Origin: Janthinobacterium sp. PC23-8 | GTDB taxonomy: Bacteria > Pseudomonadota > Gammaproteobacteria > Burkholderiales > Burkholderiaceae_D | Assembly: GCF_002250505.1 (NCBI RefSeq) | Contig: NZ_NJGY01000001.1 | Location: forward strand, 1,557,968 to 1,621,967 | Direction of reading: 5' to 3' | Length of the DNA stretch: 64,000 nucleotides | Shown: positions 37,620-46,302 of the stretch, piece after piece | Position numbering within the stretch: position 1 is the first letter of the stretch | How the letters are laid out: every line of letters begins with the position of its first letter | Position numbers and translations under genes: made by a program | Notes under the pieces: generated by a model | The model's input: the letters and a program-made list of their open reading frames with translations, nothing else | What the model was told of the DNA's origin: nothing | Databases searched by the model: none

Positions 37620-38987
37620 ATGCTAGATAATCTTACCCAACGGCTTGCCAAAGTCGTCAAGACCATGCGCGGCGAGGCGCGCCTGACTGAAGCCAATACC
37701 GCCGAAATGCTGCGCGAAGTGCGCCTGGCGCTGCTCGAAGCCGACGTCGCCCTGCCCGCCGTGCGTGAATTCATCGCCCGCGTCAAAGAAAAATCGATGG
37801 GCGAGGAAGTGCTTTCCTCGCTGTCGCCCGGCCAGGCCCTGGTGGGCGTGGTGCAGCGCGAGCTGGCCGCCATCATGGGCGCCGACCTCGGTCCCGAAGC
37901 GTCGCAACTGAGCTTTGCGCAGCAGCCGCCCGCCATCATCCTGATGGCCGGCCTGCAGGGTGTGGGTAAAACCACCACCGTCGGCAAGCTGGCGAAATAC
38001 CTGAAGGAAGAAAAGAAGAAGAAAGTGCTGACCGTTTCGGCCGACGTGTATCGTCCCGCCGCGATCGCCCAGCTGCAATCGGTGACCAGCCAGGTCGGCG
38101 CCGACTTCTTCCCGTCGACGGTCAATGACAAGCCGGTCGATATCGCCCTGGCCGCACTGGACTGGGCCAAGAAGCACTATCACGACGTGCTGATCATCGA
38201 TACGGCCGGCCGTCTCGGCATCGACGAAGAGATGATGCGCGAAATCGCCGCCGTCCACGCCGCCGTCAAGCCGATCGAAACCCTGTTCGTGGTCGACGCC
38301 ATGCTGGGCCAGGACGCCATCAACACGGCCAAGGCCTTCAATGACGCGCTGCCGCTGACCGGTATCGTGCTGACCAAGCTCGATGGCGATGCGCGCGGCG
38401 GCGCCGCCCTGTCGGTGCGCCATATCACGGGCAAACCGATCAAGTTTGCCGGTGTCTCGGAAAAACTCGACGGCCTCGAAGCGTTCGACCCGACCCGCAT
38501 GGCCAACCGCATCCTCGGCATGGGCGACATCCTGGCGCTGGTCGAAGAAGCGCGCAAGGGCGTCGACAGCAAGGCGGCGGCCGACCTGGCGCAGAAGATG
38601 AAGGTCGGCGGCAAGTTCGACATGAACGACTTCAAGGCGCAGCTGGGGCAGATGAAGAAAATGGGCGGCATGGCCAATCTGATGGACAAGCTGCCGGCGC
38701 AGTTCCAGCAGGCGGCCGGCGGCAAGAACATGGACCAGGCGGACAAGCAGGTGCGCCGCATGTGCGGCATCATCGACTCGATGACGCCGCAGGAACGCGC
38801 CAAGCCTGAACTGATCAAGGCCACCCGCAAGCGCCGCATCGCCGCCGGCGCCGGCGTGCAGGTGCAGGAAGTCAATCGCATGCTGAACCAGTTCGAGCAG
38901 ATGCAGACGATGATGAAAAAACTGTCGGGCGGCGGCATGATGAAGATGATGCGCTCCATGAAGGGCATGATGCCCGGTCTGAAGTAA
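37620..38987 (+). CDS. ffh: Signal recognition particle GTPase Ffh
   Basis: 455 residues from the ATG at 37620. N domain, then G domain with P-loop GLQGVGKTTTVGKLA, DTAGRLGIDEEMM, and TKLDGDARGGAALS; the C-terminal M domain is Met-rich (MQTMMKKLSGGGMMKMMRSMKGMMPGLK). Co-translational targeting of membrane proteins together with 4.5S RNA and FtsY. Single gene, followed by an imperfect terminator-like hairpin. Confidence 0.96.
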   Translation: MLDNLTQRLAKVVKTMRGEARLTEANTAEMLREVRLALLEADVALPAVREFIARVKEKSMGEEVLSSLSPGQALVGVVQRELAAIMGADLGPEASQLSFAQQPPAIILMAGLQGVGKTTTVGKLAKYLKEEKKKKVLTVSADVYRPAAIAQLQSVTSQVGADFFPSTVNDKPVDIALAALDWAKKHYHDVLIIDTAGRLGIDEEMMREIAAVHAAVKPIETLFVVDAMLGQDAINTAKAFNDALPLTGIVLTKLDGDARGGAALSVRHITGKPIKFAGVSEKLDGLEAFDPTRMANRILGMGDILALVEEARKGVDSKAAADLAQKMKVGGKFDMNDFKAQLGQMKKMGGMANLMDKLPAQFQQAAGGKNMDQADKQVRRMCGIIDSMTPQERAKPELIKATRKRRIAAGAGVQVQEVNRMLNQFEQMQTMMKKLSGGGMMKMMRSMKGMMPGLK

Positions 38988-39030
38988 GGCCTTCAGGCGC
39001 CGCAAAAAGCGGTAAAACAGTATGTTAAAT

Positions 39031-39063
39031 AATGCCGGGCAGCATTTTCCTCAGCCCGGCATT
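39031..39063. terminator. Hairpin after ffh, terminator-like
   Basis: Perfect 10-bp stem AATGCCGGGC / GCCCGGCATT with a 13-base loop, 40 bp after ffh. The T-run is weak (ATTTCCCC), so termination may be incomplete or Rho-assisted. Confidence 0.5.
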
Positions 39064-39276
39064 TCCCCCTCCCCGCATAGCCAGCAACCATGCCGTTTTC
39101 AGGCAAAAACACCCTTGCAAGCCCTTCCACGCTGCCCCCGGGCGACAGAGGGCGGATTTCGCTACTTTTTCCTCTTGAAAACGTGAAAATCGCTTGCATA
39201 CTGTGGAAATCCCCACCAATATTAGCCGTGCGATTAATTGCGCAATTTCCCATGTGTTTGTTAAGGAGGCTCGAAG

Positions 39277-39702
39277 ATGGCAACAGCCAAAAAAACCCCA
39301 GTAGCAGCGCCAGCCAAGGCGGCAGCAGCCAAGCCTGCAGCCGCCAAGAAAGCAGCACCCGTAGCCAAAGCCGCGCCAGCGGCAAAAACCGCAGCCAAGC
39401 CGGCTGCGAAACCGGCAGCGGCGAAGAAAGCGGCAGCACCGGCAACCCCACGCAAGCCAAACGCAGCCTTCATGAAAGAAATGACGCCGTCCACCGAACT
39501 GGCGGCCGTCGTTGGCGCAGCACCGTTGCCACGCACCGAAGTGACCAAGAAGGTCTGGGATTACATCAAAAAACTCGACCTGCAAGATCCGGCCAACCGC
39601 CGCATGATCAATGCCGACGACAAACTGAAAGCCGTTTTTGGCGGCAAGGCCCAAGTCTCCATGTTTGAAATGACGAAACTCATCTCCGATCATTTGAAAT
39701 AG
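39277..39702 (+). CDS. SWIB/MDM2-domain protein with histone-H1-like N-terminal tail
   Basis: 141 residues. Residues 1-60 are an Ala/Lys/Pro tail like the H1-like protein at 17 kb; residues about 65-141 are a SWIB domain (LAAVVGAAPLPRTEVTKKVWDYIKKLDLQDPANRRMINADDKLKAVFGGKA...). SWIB is best known from eukaryotic chromatin remodelling and from chlamydiae. AAGGAGG precedes the ATG. A role in nucleoid organisation is an inference from composition. Confidence 0.9.
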   Translation: MATAKKTPVAAPAKAAAAKPAAAKKAAPVAKAAPAAKTAAKPAAKPAAAKKAAAPATPRKPNAAFMKEMTPSTELAAVVGAAPLPRTEVTKKVWDYIKKLDLQDPANRRMINADDKLKAVFGGKAQVSMFEMTKLISDHLK

Positions 39703-39736
39703 TCAGCGACCCGCCGGCCATTTGGCCGAGCGAGTG

Positions 39737-39770
39737 CCCCGCCGCTTCATTGCGAGCGGGGTATTTTTTT
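39737..39770 (+). terminator. Rho-independent terminator of the SWIB gene
   Basis: CCCCGC pairs with GCGGGG and is followed by TATTTTTTT. Confidence 0.85.
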
Positions 39771-39774
39771 GCCG

Positions 39775-40383
39775 TCAACCCGCCGGCTTGAGCTCCCACT
39801 GCACCCACGCCGCGCGCACCGCATTCGGATACTCGGGCCTGCCCCGGCTGCCGTTATACCGCCCCAGCGCCAGGTACAAATCGCCCTTTTCCATATCCAG
39901 GTACATGCGCAAAATCGCGCAGCCATAGCGCAGATTGGTCTGCATGTGAAACAGCTTGCTGCGGTCATGGTCACCGATCACGCCGGTCCAGAACGGCATC
40001 ACCTGCATGTAGCCGCGCGCGCCGGCCAGCGAGACGGCGTATTTGCGGTAGTTGGACTCGACCTGTATCAGGCCCAGCACCAGCGCCGGCTCCAGCCCCG
40101 CGCGGCGCGCTTCGTACCAGACGGTTTCCAGAAATTCCGTGCGCAGCTGGGCGTCCGGGAGTTTGCGCTGCAGCCGTTGCGACATCTGCGCCAGCCATTG
40201 CCGGTAGCGCTCCAGATCCGCAGGATGGGGGAACGTGGGCTGTGGCGCTCGCTCGTCGCGGATCGCCTGCGACAGGGCCAGGCGCACCGAGTCGGCCAGC
40301 GCCTCTTCCTTCTGGTTGCCGGCCTGCGCAAGGGGGGCGCAAGCCAGGCAGGCGGCCAGCGCGAGCGCGCCGGCCGTTTTCAT
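39775..40383 (-). CDS. Lytic transglycosylase (SLT domain)
   Basis: 202 residues from the ATG at 40383; a GTG at 40398 that touches the proS stop is an alternative. Signal peptide about 1-21 (ending LAQAG). The SLT domain has the catalytic Glu in LGLIQVESNYRKYAVS and the supporting GARGYMQVMPFW and LRYGCAILRMYLD blocks. Cleaves peptidoglycan glycan strands in the periplasm. Directly behind proS. Confidence 0.88.
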   Translation of the reverse strand: MKTAGALALAACLACAPLAQAGNQKEEALADSVRLALSQAIRDERAPQPTFPHPADLERYRQWLAQMSQRLQRKLPDAQLRTEFLETVWYEARRAGLEPALVLGLIQVESNYRKYAVSLAGARGYMQVMPFWTGVIGDHDRSKLFHMQTNLRYGCAILRMYLDMEKGDLYLALGRYNGSRGRPEYPNAVRAAWVQWELKPAG

Positions 40384-40397
40384 GAACAACACGCTCA

Positions 40398-42131
40398 CTA
40401 TGCCATTTTGGCCTGGATAAAGGCGACGATGTCGCTTGGTGCCACGCCAGTGGCTTCGGTATCGCGGCGGCCCTGGTATTCCAGCTTGCCTTCTTTCAGG
40501 CCACGTTCGCCGATGACGACGCGGTGTGGCACGCCGATCAGCTCCCAGTCGGCGAACATGGCGCCAGGGCGCAGGCCGCGGTCATCGACGATCACGTCGA
40601 CGCCAGCGCCTTGCAGGGCCGCGTAGAGCTGTTCCGTCTGTTCCTTGACCAGTTCACTGCGGTCCATGCCCATCGGGCACAGCACCACCTCGAAGGGCGC
40701 GATCGACGCCGGCCAGATAATGCCCTTGTCGTCGAAGTTCTGTTCGATGGCCGCGCCCAGGATGCGCGTGATGCCGATGCCGTAGCACCCCATCTGCAGC
40801 GGCGCAGGCTTGCCGTTTTCGTCGAGGAAGGTCGCCTTCATGCTTTCCGAGTAGGAGGTGCCCAGCTGGAACACGTGACCGACTTCGATGCCGCGCTCGA
40901 TGGCCAGCACGCCCTTGCCGTCCGGCGACGCGTCGCCGGCCACCACATTGCGCAGGTCGGCCACGATGGCCGCTTCCGGCAGGTCGCGGCCCCAGTTGGC
41001 GCCCGTGTAATGGAAACCGGCGTCATTGGCACCACAGACAAAGTCGCTCATCTTGTCGACGGTGCGGTCGGCCACCACGGTGACCGGCAATTTGGTGCCG
41101 ATCGGGCCCAGGTAGCCGGGAATCGAGCCATACACTTCCAGCAGCTCTTCTTCGCTGGTGAAACGGTGCCCGGCCAGGCCTGCGACCTTGCCGACCTTGA
41201 TTTCGTTCATCTCGTGGTCGCCGCGCAGCAGCAGCATGAAGTGCTGTTTCGTGACCTTGCCGTCTTTTTCCGTTTCCGTCGTCAGCGCCATGGTTTTCAC
41301 GGTGCGCGCCAGATCGATGCCCAGCAAGGCGGCCACGGTTTCGCACTTGACGGTGCCAGGGGTCGAGGTTTTCGTCAGTTCCTCGGTGGCGGCCGGGCGC
41401 TCGCCGCTCAAAGGCAACGCTTCGGCCGCTTCCATGTTGGCCGCGTAGTCGGAGGTCGGGCAGTACACCAGCGCGTCTTCGCCGGTATGGGCGACGACGT
41501 GGAATTCGTGCGAGCCGGAGCCGCCGATGGCGCCGTTGTCGGCCGCCACCGCGCGGAACTTCAGGCCGAAGCGCGTAAAGATGCGGGTGTAGGCGTCGAA
41601 CATGACCTTGTACGAGGCCTGCATGCCGGCCAGGTCGCGGTCGAACGAGTAGGCGTCCTTCATGGTGAATTCGCGGCCGCGCATCAGGCCGAAGCGCGGA
41701 CGGCGCTCGTCGCGGAACTTGGTCTGGATATGATAGAAGTTCAGCGGCAGCTGGCGGTAGGACTTGATTTCCGTGCGCACGACGTCGGTGATGACTTCTT
41801 CCGAGGTCGGCTGGATCGCGTATTCGCGGCCATGGCGGTCTTTCACGCGCATCAGTTCGGCGCCCATCTTGTCCCAGCGGCCCGTTTCCTGCCACAGTTC
41901 GGCCGGCTGCACGAGCGGCATCAGCAACTCGATGGCGGCGGCCTGGTTCATCTCCTCGCGCACGATGGCTTCCACTTTGCGGATCACGCGCAGGCCCATC
42001 GGCATGTAGGTATAGATGCCGGAACCGAGGCGTTTGATCATGCCTGCACGCATCATCAATTGGTGGCTGACGATTTCCGCGTCAGAAGGAGCATCTTTGA
42101 GAGTCGAGATAAAAAAACGGGAGGCGCGCAT
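40398..42131 (-). CDS. proS: Prolyl-tRNA synthetase
   Basis: 577 residues, the bacterial class II type with the editing insertion. Motif 1 region [16 protein letters not shown], motif 2 [28 protein letters not shown], motif 3 [16 protein letters not shown], with a YbaK-like editing insert (about 230-390, [19 protein letters not shown]). Divergent from rppH. Confidence 0.95.
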   Translation of the reverse strand: MRASRFFISTLKDAPSDAEIVSHQLMMRAGMIKRLGSGIYTYMPMGLRVIRKVEAIVREEMNQAAAIELLMPLVQPAELWQETGRWDKMGAELMRVKDRHGREYAIQPTSEEVITDVVRTEIKSYRQLPLNFYHIQTKFRDERRPRFGLMRGREFTMKDAYSFDRDLAGMQASYKVMFDAYTRIFTRFGLKFRAVAADNGAIGGSGSHEFHVVAHTGEDALVYCPTSDYAANMEAAEALPLSGERPAATEELTKTSTPGTVKCETVAALLGIDLARTVKTMALTTETEKDGKVTKQHFMLLLRGDHEMNEIKVGKVAGLAGHRFTSEEELLEVYGSIPGYLGPIGTKLPVTVVADRTVDKMSDFVCGANDAGFHYTGANWGRDLPEAAIVADLRNVVAGDASPDGKGVLAIERGIEVGHVFQLGTSYSESMKATFLDENGKPAPLQMGCYGIGITRILGAAIEQNFDDKGIIWPASIAPFEVVLCPMGMDRSELVKEQTEQLYAALQGAGVDVIVDDRGLRPGAMFADWELIGVPHRVVIGERGLKEGKLEYQGRRDTEATGVAPSDIVAFIQAKMA

Positions 42132-42336
42132 AACGGTGAATTCTTTTTAAAAAGAGAGGGTTATAATCAACCTAATTTTAAAGGATTAGCTGGCTGATGC
42201 GTCCATACTTTATACAAATGCGCTCAATTGGTGCGATTCCAGCCCTTTTCGCACCCCGAAAAGACGGTTGGCACGCGGAGTTGTGGGCATTTATGTAAAA
42301 AAAAGACGCGCTGTCGCAGAAAGTTTGAGGTGTTTT

Positions 42337-42969
42337 ATGCTCGACCGTGAAGGGTTTCGGCCCAACGTCGGCATCATCCTGCTAAACGCCCAGAACGAGG
42401 TGTGGTGGGGCAAGCGGGTGCGCGAGCACTCATGGCAGTTTCCGCAAGGCGGTATCAAATATGGCGAAACACCGGAACAAGCCATGTTTCGCGAACTTGA
42501 AGAGGAAATCGGACTCAGACAGGAACATGTCAAGATTGTCGGCCGCACCCGCGACTGGCTGCGCTATGAAGTGCCGGATCACTTCATCAAGCGCGAGATT
42601 CGTGGCCATTACCGTGGTCAGAAGCAGATTTGGTTTCTGCTGAGAATGTGCGCGCGCGATAACGACGTCAACCTGCGCCTGACCGACCATCCCGAGTTCG
42701 ACGCCTGGCGCTGGCATGAGTACTGGGTCCCGCTCGATGTCGTGATTGAATTCAAGCGTGATGTCTACCAGCGCGCCTTGCAGGAGCTGTCCCGCTTCCT
42801 GACCTGGCCCGTGCATGGCAACGCACAGCAGCCGCACCGCCATACCTCGCGCTATTTGCGCCAGCCCCATGCGCCCCGTGTGCAAGAGGCCGGCGTACCG
42901 GCCAAGAGCGGCGAGGAAGGCATGCGTGACGACTGCACGCCGGAATTGATTTTGCCTGGCAAGCAGTAA
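42337..42969 (+). CDS. rppH: RNA pyrophosphohydrolase
   Basis: 210 residues from the ATG at 42337, preceded by TTGAGG. Start [17 protein letters not shown] is the family's. The Nudix box [17 protein letters not shown] plus EEEIGL is intact. Removes pyrophosphate from mRNA 5' ends to start decay. The His/Gln-rich C-terminal extension (about 165-210) is longer than in E. coli. Followed by a strong terminator. Confidence 0.93.
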   Translation: MLDREGFRPNVGIILLNAQNEVWWGKRVREHSWQFPQGGIKYGETPEQAMFRELEEEIGLRQEHVKIVGRTRDWLRYEVPDHFIKREIRGHYRGQKQIWFLLRMCARDNDVNLRLTDHPEFDAWRWHEYWVPLDVVIEFKRDVYQRALQELSRFLTWPVHGNAQQPHRHTSRYLRQPHAPRVQEAGVPAKSGEEGMRDDCTPELILPGKQ

Positions 42970-42993
42970 GCGGCATCCATCCCGCGTCCATGC

Positions 42994-43026
42994 AAAAAGG
43001 GCAGCCTGCGAAGGCTGCCCTTTTTT
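42994..43026 (+). terminator. Rho-independent terminator of rppH
   Basis: GGGCAGCCT and AGGCTGCCC form a perfect 9-bp stem with a four-base loop and six T's after it; an A-run on the left may let it act on the minus strand too. Confidence 0.9.
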
Positions 43027-43139
43027 ATTGCCGACTGATTAACCGTCTGGCGCCTAAGCAAGTACGCATAAATTCTTGTGAATTCTGACTTCCATAACCG
43101 GCGCTCTGCAAGGTGGCCGACGAGGCTTGCCCGCTGCTA

Positions 43140-43229
43140 GCAGTGCTCGCACTGCGTCGCACCGAGCGCCTTGCGGGAGTATCGCCTTGCAAGGCGATAC
43201 CGTTGCGCAGGCGCGGGACAGGTCCCGCG
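43140..43229. repeat. Three tandem hairpins in an intergenic region
   Basis: Within 90 bp: GCAGTGC-tc-GCACTGC (43140-43155), a perfect 22-bp palindrome GTATCGCCTTG/CAAGGCGATAC (43179-43200), and CGCGGGAC-ag-GTCCCGCG (43212-43229). They lie between the rppH terminator and the mqo stop, with no T-tract. A 79-codon minus-strand frame spans the area (43025-43264) but lacks support as a gene. It may be a structured 3' end of mqo or a fixed mobile-repeat remnant. Confidence 0.5.
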
Positions 43230-43292
43230 AATTCCCTGCTCCGCCATCCGGTTCTGTTCGTCATAATTTCACAATAACTTCTTGGTACTTAC

Positions 43293-44897
43293 TTAGTTTG
43301 CCGCTACCGCTGGCGCCGCAGCTGTACCTGGCACGTCCAGCGTAAACGCTTTCAGGCCCAGGATATCGCTGCTGTAGTGGCGGATCTTGTTCGCCAGCGC
43401 CGGGTCGCCATTGAGCTTCTGGCCATACGAGGGCACCATTTCCAGCATCTTGGCTTGCCATTGCGGCGTGGCCAGGCGGTCCTTGAAGGCTGTTTGCAGC
43501 ACCTTGATCATGATCGGCGGCGCGGTCGAGGCGCCTGGCGAGGCGCCCAGCAGGGCCACGATGCTGCCATCGGCGGCGCCGACGACTTCGGTGCCGAACT
43601 GCAGCAGGCCACCTTTGACCGGATCATCCTTGACGATCTGCACGCGCTGGCCGGCGTTCTGCAAGGTCCAGTCTTCCATCTTCGCCGTCGGCAGGTACTC
43701 TCGCAGGGTGGCCAGGCGGTCTTCCGGCGAATTCATCACTTGCTGCACCAGGTATTTGGTCAGCGGAATATTGTCGTAGCCGGCCTGCAGCATCGGCTTG
43801 ATATTGCCAGTGCCGATAGACGCCGGCAGGTCGATCCACGAACCGTTTTTCAGGAACTTGGTCGAAAAGGTGGCAAACGGGCCAAACAGCAGCGCTTTCT
43901 TGCCATCGATAATGCGGGTATCCAGGTGCGGCACCGACATTGGCGGCGAGCCGACCGAGGCCATGCCATAGACCTTGGCCGCATGCGCCGCGACCAGTTC
44001 GGGATTGGTAGTGACCAGCCATTGGCCGCCGACCGGCACGCCGCCGAAGCCCCTGGCTTCAGGGATGCCCGATTTTTCCAGCAGCGGCAGCGAACCGCCG
44101 CCAGCGCCGATGAAGACGAACTTGGCGCGCACGTTTTTCTCGGTGCCATCGGCCAGGTTCTTGACGGTGACGTTCCACACGCCATCGGCGCCGCGCTTGA
44201 TGTCTTCGACCTGGTGACGCAGGTGCAAGGTCATGCCATGGCTGTCGGTCAGGTATTTGACCAGGGCGCGCGTGAGGTTGCCGAAGTTGACGTCGGTACC
44301 GATATCCATGCGCGTGGCGGCCACTTTCTGGCTCTTGTCACGGCCTTGCATGACCAGCGGCGCCCACTGTGCGATCTGCTTGAAATCTTCCGAGAACAGC
44401 ATGCCCTTGAACAGGTTTTCCTGCTGCAGCGCGGCGTAGCGCTTTTTCAGGAAGGCGATATTGTCGTCGCCCCACACAAAGCTCATGTGCGGCACATTGT
44501 TGATGAAGGTCTGCGGCGCGCCCAGGTGCTTGTTGGCCACCTGGTAGGCCCAGAACTGCTTCGATACTTCGAACTGCTCGTTGATGGCGACGGCCTTTTT
44601 GGTGTCGATGCTGCCGTCGGCCGCTTCCGGCGTGTAGTTCAGTTCGGCAAACGCCGAGTGGCCGGTGCCTGCATTGTTCATCGCGTCCGAGCTTTCGGCC
44701 GACACGGCATCCATGCGTTCAAACATTTCCATCGTCAGCGACGGGTCGAGTTCCTTGAGCATGCTGCCCAGGGTGGCGCTCATGGTGCCGGCGCCCACCA
44801 GCAGCACGTCGAGCGGCTTGTCCGTCGACGCCGGCGGCGTCTTGTCACATGCGGCCAGGATCAGGCACGACATCAAAAGTATTAGCGATTTACGCAT
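43293..44897 (-). CDS. mqo: Malate:quinone oxidoreductase with lipoprotein signal peptide
   Basis: 534 residues. The N-terminus [19 protein letters not shown] is a lipoprotein signal with lipobox LAAC; Cys17 would be lipidated, and Asp18 at +2 is the inner-membrane retention signal known from E. coli. The FAD-binding motif follows ([16 protein letters not shown]), and the Mqo blocks [29 protein letters not shown] and [15 protein letters not shown] are present. Mqo oxidises malate to oxaloacetate and passes electrons to quinone; it is usually a peripheral protein on the cytoplasmic face without any signal peptide. GGAG precedes the ATG. Confidence 0.92.
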   Translation of the reverse strand: MRKSLILLMSCLILAACDKTPPASTDKPLDVLLVGAGTMSATLGSMLKELDPSLTMEMFERMDAVSAESSDAMNNAGTGHSAFAELNYTPEAADGSIDTKKAVAINEQFEVSKQFWAYQVANKHLGAPQTFINNVPHMSFVWGDDNIAFLKKRYAALQQENLFKGMLFSEDFKQIAQWAPLVMQGRDKSQKVAATRMDIGTDVNFGNLTRALVKYLTDSHGMTLHLRHQVEDIKRGADGVWNVTVKNLADGTEKNVRAKFVFIGAGGGSLPLLEKSGIPEARGFGGVPVGGQWLVTTNPELVAAHAAKVYGMASVGSPPMSVPHLDTRIIDGKKALLFGPFATFSTKFLKNGSWIDLPASIGTGNIKPMLQAGYDNIPLTKYLVQQVMNSPEDRLATLREYLPTAKMEDWTLQNAGQRVQIVKDDPVKGGLLQFGTEVVGAADGSIVALLGASPGASTAPPIMIKVLQTAFKDRLATPQWQAKMLEMVPSYGQKLNGDPALANKIRHYSSDILGLKAFTLDVPGTAAAPAVAAN

Positions 44898-45343
44898 GGG
44901 TAACTCCGTTATGAATGGGTTGGCTCTTCCAGGCCACCGGGCGGCGCAAAGACCATCGGCAAACAGTCATCCCTCCAGCGCAGGCCGGATCGTCGGAGAT
45001 CGATGGTGATGAAGCATGCTGCCGCCGCCGGGTAGCGTGATGCGGACAAGGAAAACACGGCGCCGCTGCTGTTTTGGCCCTCGCGCGGGGCCAAACTGGC
45101 AATAAAGGACGGCGATTGTCCATAGCAAATATCAAGAGCGGCGATTTTATCACCGTTATTTGCGCTTGCCGGGCCGCCCGGATCGTGGATAACACTTACT
45201 TTGGAGTATTAAATTGTCAGTAACCGGGCATCAAAAACCCAGCTGATGCCCTGATGGCAAGGGCAATGCAGAGAGCAAGAAACGGATGGCGGATCCGCTT
45301 GGGCCATGGTCTGATCACGCTTTGAGCACACCGGAGCCTGACC
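44898..45343. other. Intergenic region between mqo and DUF1203 gene
   Basis: About 450 bp with no recognisable gene on either strand; it should contain divergent promoters for mqo and the DUF1203-DUF1841 pair. No clear operator or terminator was seen. Confidence 0.5.
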
Positions 45344-45811
45344 ATGCATTTCCGTATCCGCGGCCTGTCGTCCACCCCTTTCCTGCCGTATTTCGGCCTG
45401 CCCGACGCCGAACTGGCAGCACTCGGCATCATCCGCTACCTGGTCGACAGCGCCCCCGGCTACCCCGACCGCATCGCGCTGCGCGACGCCGCGATCGGCG
45501 ACACGGTGCTGCTGCTGAACCATGTCTGCCAGGATGCCAACACACCCTACCGCGCCGCGCACGCCATTTTTATCCGCGAGGGCGCCACGCAAACCTATGA
45601 CGCCGTCGACCAGGTGCCGGCATCGATGCGTATTCGCTTGTTGTCGCTGCGCGGCTATACGCAAGACGGGATGATGGTCGACGCCGATGTGGTCGATGGC
45701 ACGGCCATCGAAACCCTGATCGCAAGGCTGTTCGAGGATCCGACTGTGAGCTATATCCACGTGCACAATGCCAAGCGGGGCTGCTACGCCGGACGCATCG
45801 ACCGGGCCTGA
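45344..45811 (+). CDS. DUF1203 protein
   Basis: 155 residues starting MHFRIRGLSSTPFLPYFGLPDAELA, the usual DUF1203 opening, with GDTVLLLNHVCQDANTPYRAAHAIFIREGA and a C-terminal RLFEDPTVSYIHVHNAKRGCYAGRIDRA. GGAG lies upstream of the ATG. Cytoplasmic, function unknown. Confidence 0.85.
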   Translation: MHFRIRGLSSTPFLPYFGLPDAELAALGIIRYLVDSAPGYPDRIALRDAAIGDTVLLLNHVCQDANTPYRAAHAIFIREGATQTYDAVDQVPASMRIRLLSLRGYTQDGMMVDADVVDGTAIETLIARLFEDPTVSYIHVHNAKRGCYAGRIDRA

Positions 45812-45871
45812 GAACTTATTGCGGCGACGCGGTACAATATCGCCTGCCCTTTTCAGCCCTCTGCCAAAACG

Positions 45872-46294
45872 ATGTTCAATCCTTCTTCCGACGATGTGCG
45901 CCGCTTCTTTTGCGATACCTTGCGCAAGCACCGCGCCCGCGAAATCCTGTCGCCGATGGAAGCGATCGCGATCGACTGGATCCTCGAGCATCCCGAGTAT
46001 GAAAACGAACTGTCGGACGTGGAAGCGGCGCTGGCGCGCGACTATTCGGTCGAAGGCGGCCAGGCCAATCCGTTTTTGCACCTGTCCATGCATCTGTCGA
46101 TCACGGAACAGGTGCAGGTGGATCAGCCGCGCGGCATCCGCACGGCCGTCCAGCAACTGGCCCAGCGTCTCGATTCGGCCCACGCGGCCCACCACGAAGT
46201 GATGGAATGCCTGGGCCAGATGATCTGGGCCTCGCAGCGGTCAAGCCTGCCGCCCGATACGGATGCGTATATCGACTGCGTGCGGCGCCGCTGA
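45872..46294 (+). CDS. DUF1841 protein
   Basis: 140 residues. The family signature is visible: MFNPSSDDVRRFFCDTLRKHRA, NPFLHLSMHLSITEQVQVDQPRGIR and HEVMECLGQMIWASQR. DUF1841 proteins are small, cytoplasmic and largely restricted to beta/gammaproteobacteria; function unknown. Convergent with norB. Confidence 0.88.
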   Translation: MFNPSSDDVRRFFCDTLRKHRAREILSPMEAIAIDWILEHPEYENELSDVEAALARDYSVEGGQANPFLHLSMHLSITEQVQVDQPRGIRTAVQQLAQRLDSAHAAHHEVMECLGQMIWASQRSSLPPDTDAYIDCVRRR

Positions 46295-46302
46295 TCGGTT
46301 GA

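Noticed and set aside
43025..43264. 79-codon minus-strand frame over the three hairpins
   Set aside because: No ribosome site and composition dictated by the palindromes; kept only as a repeat feature.
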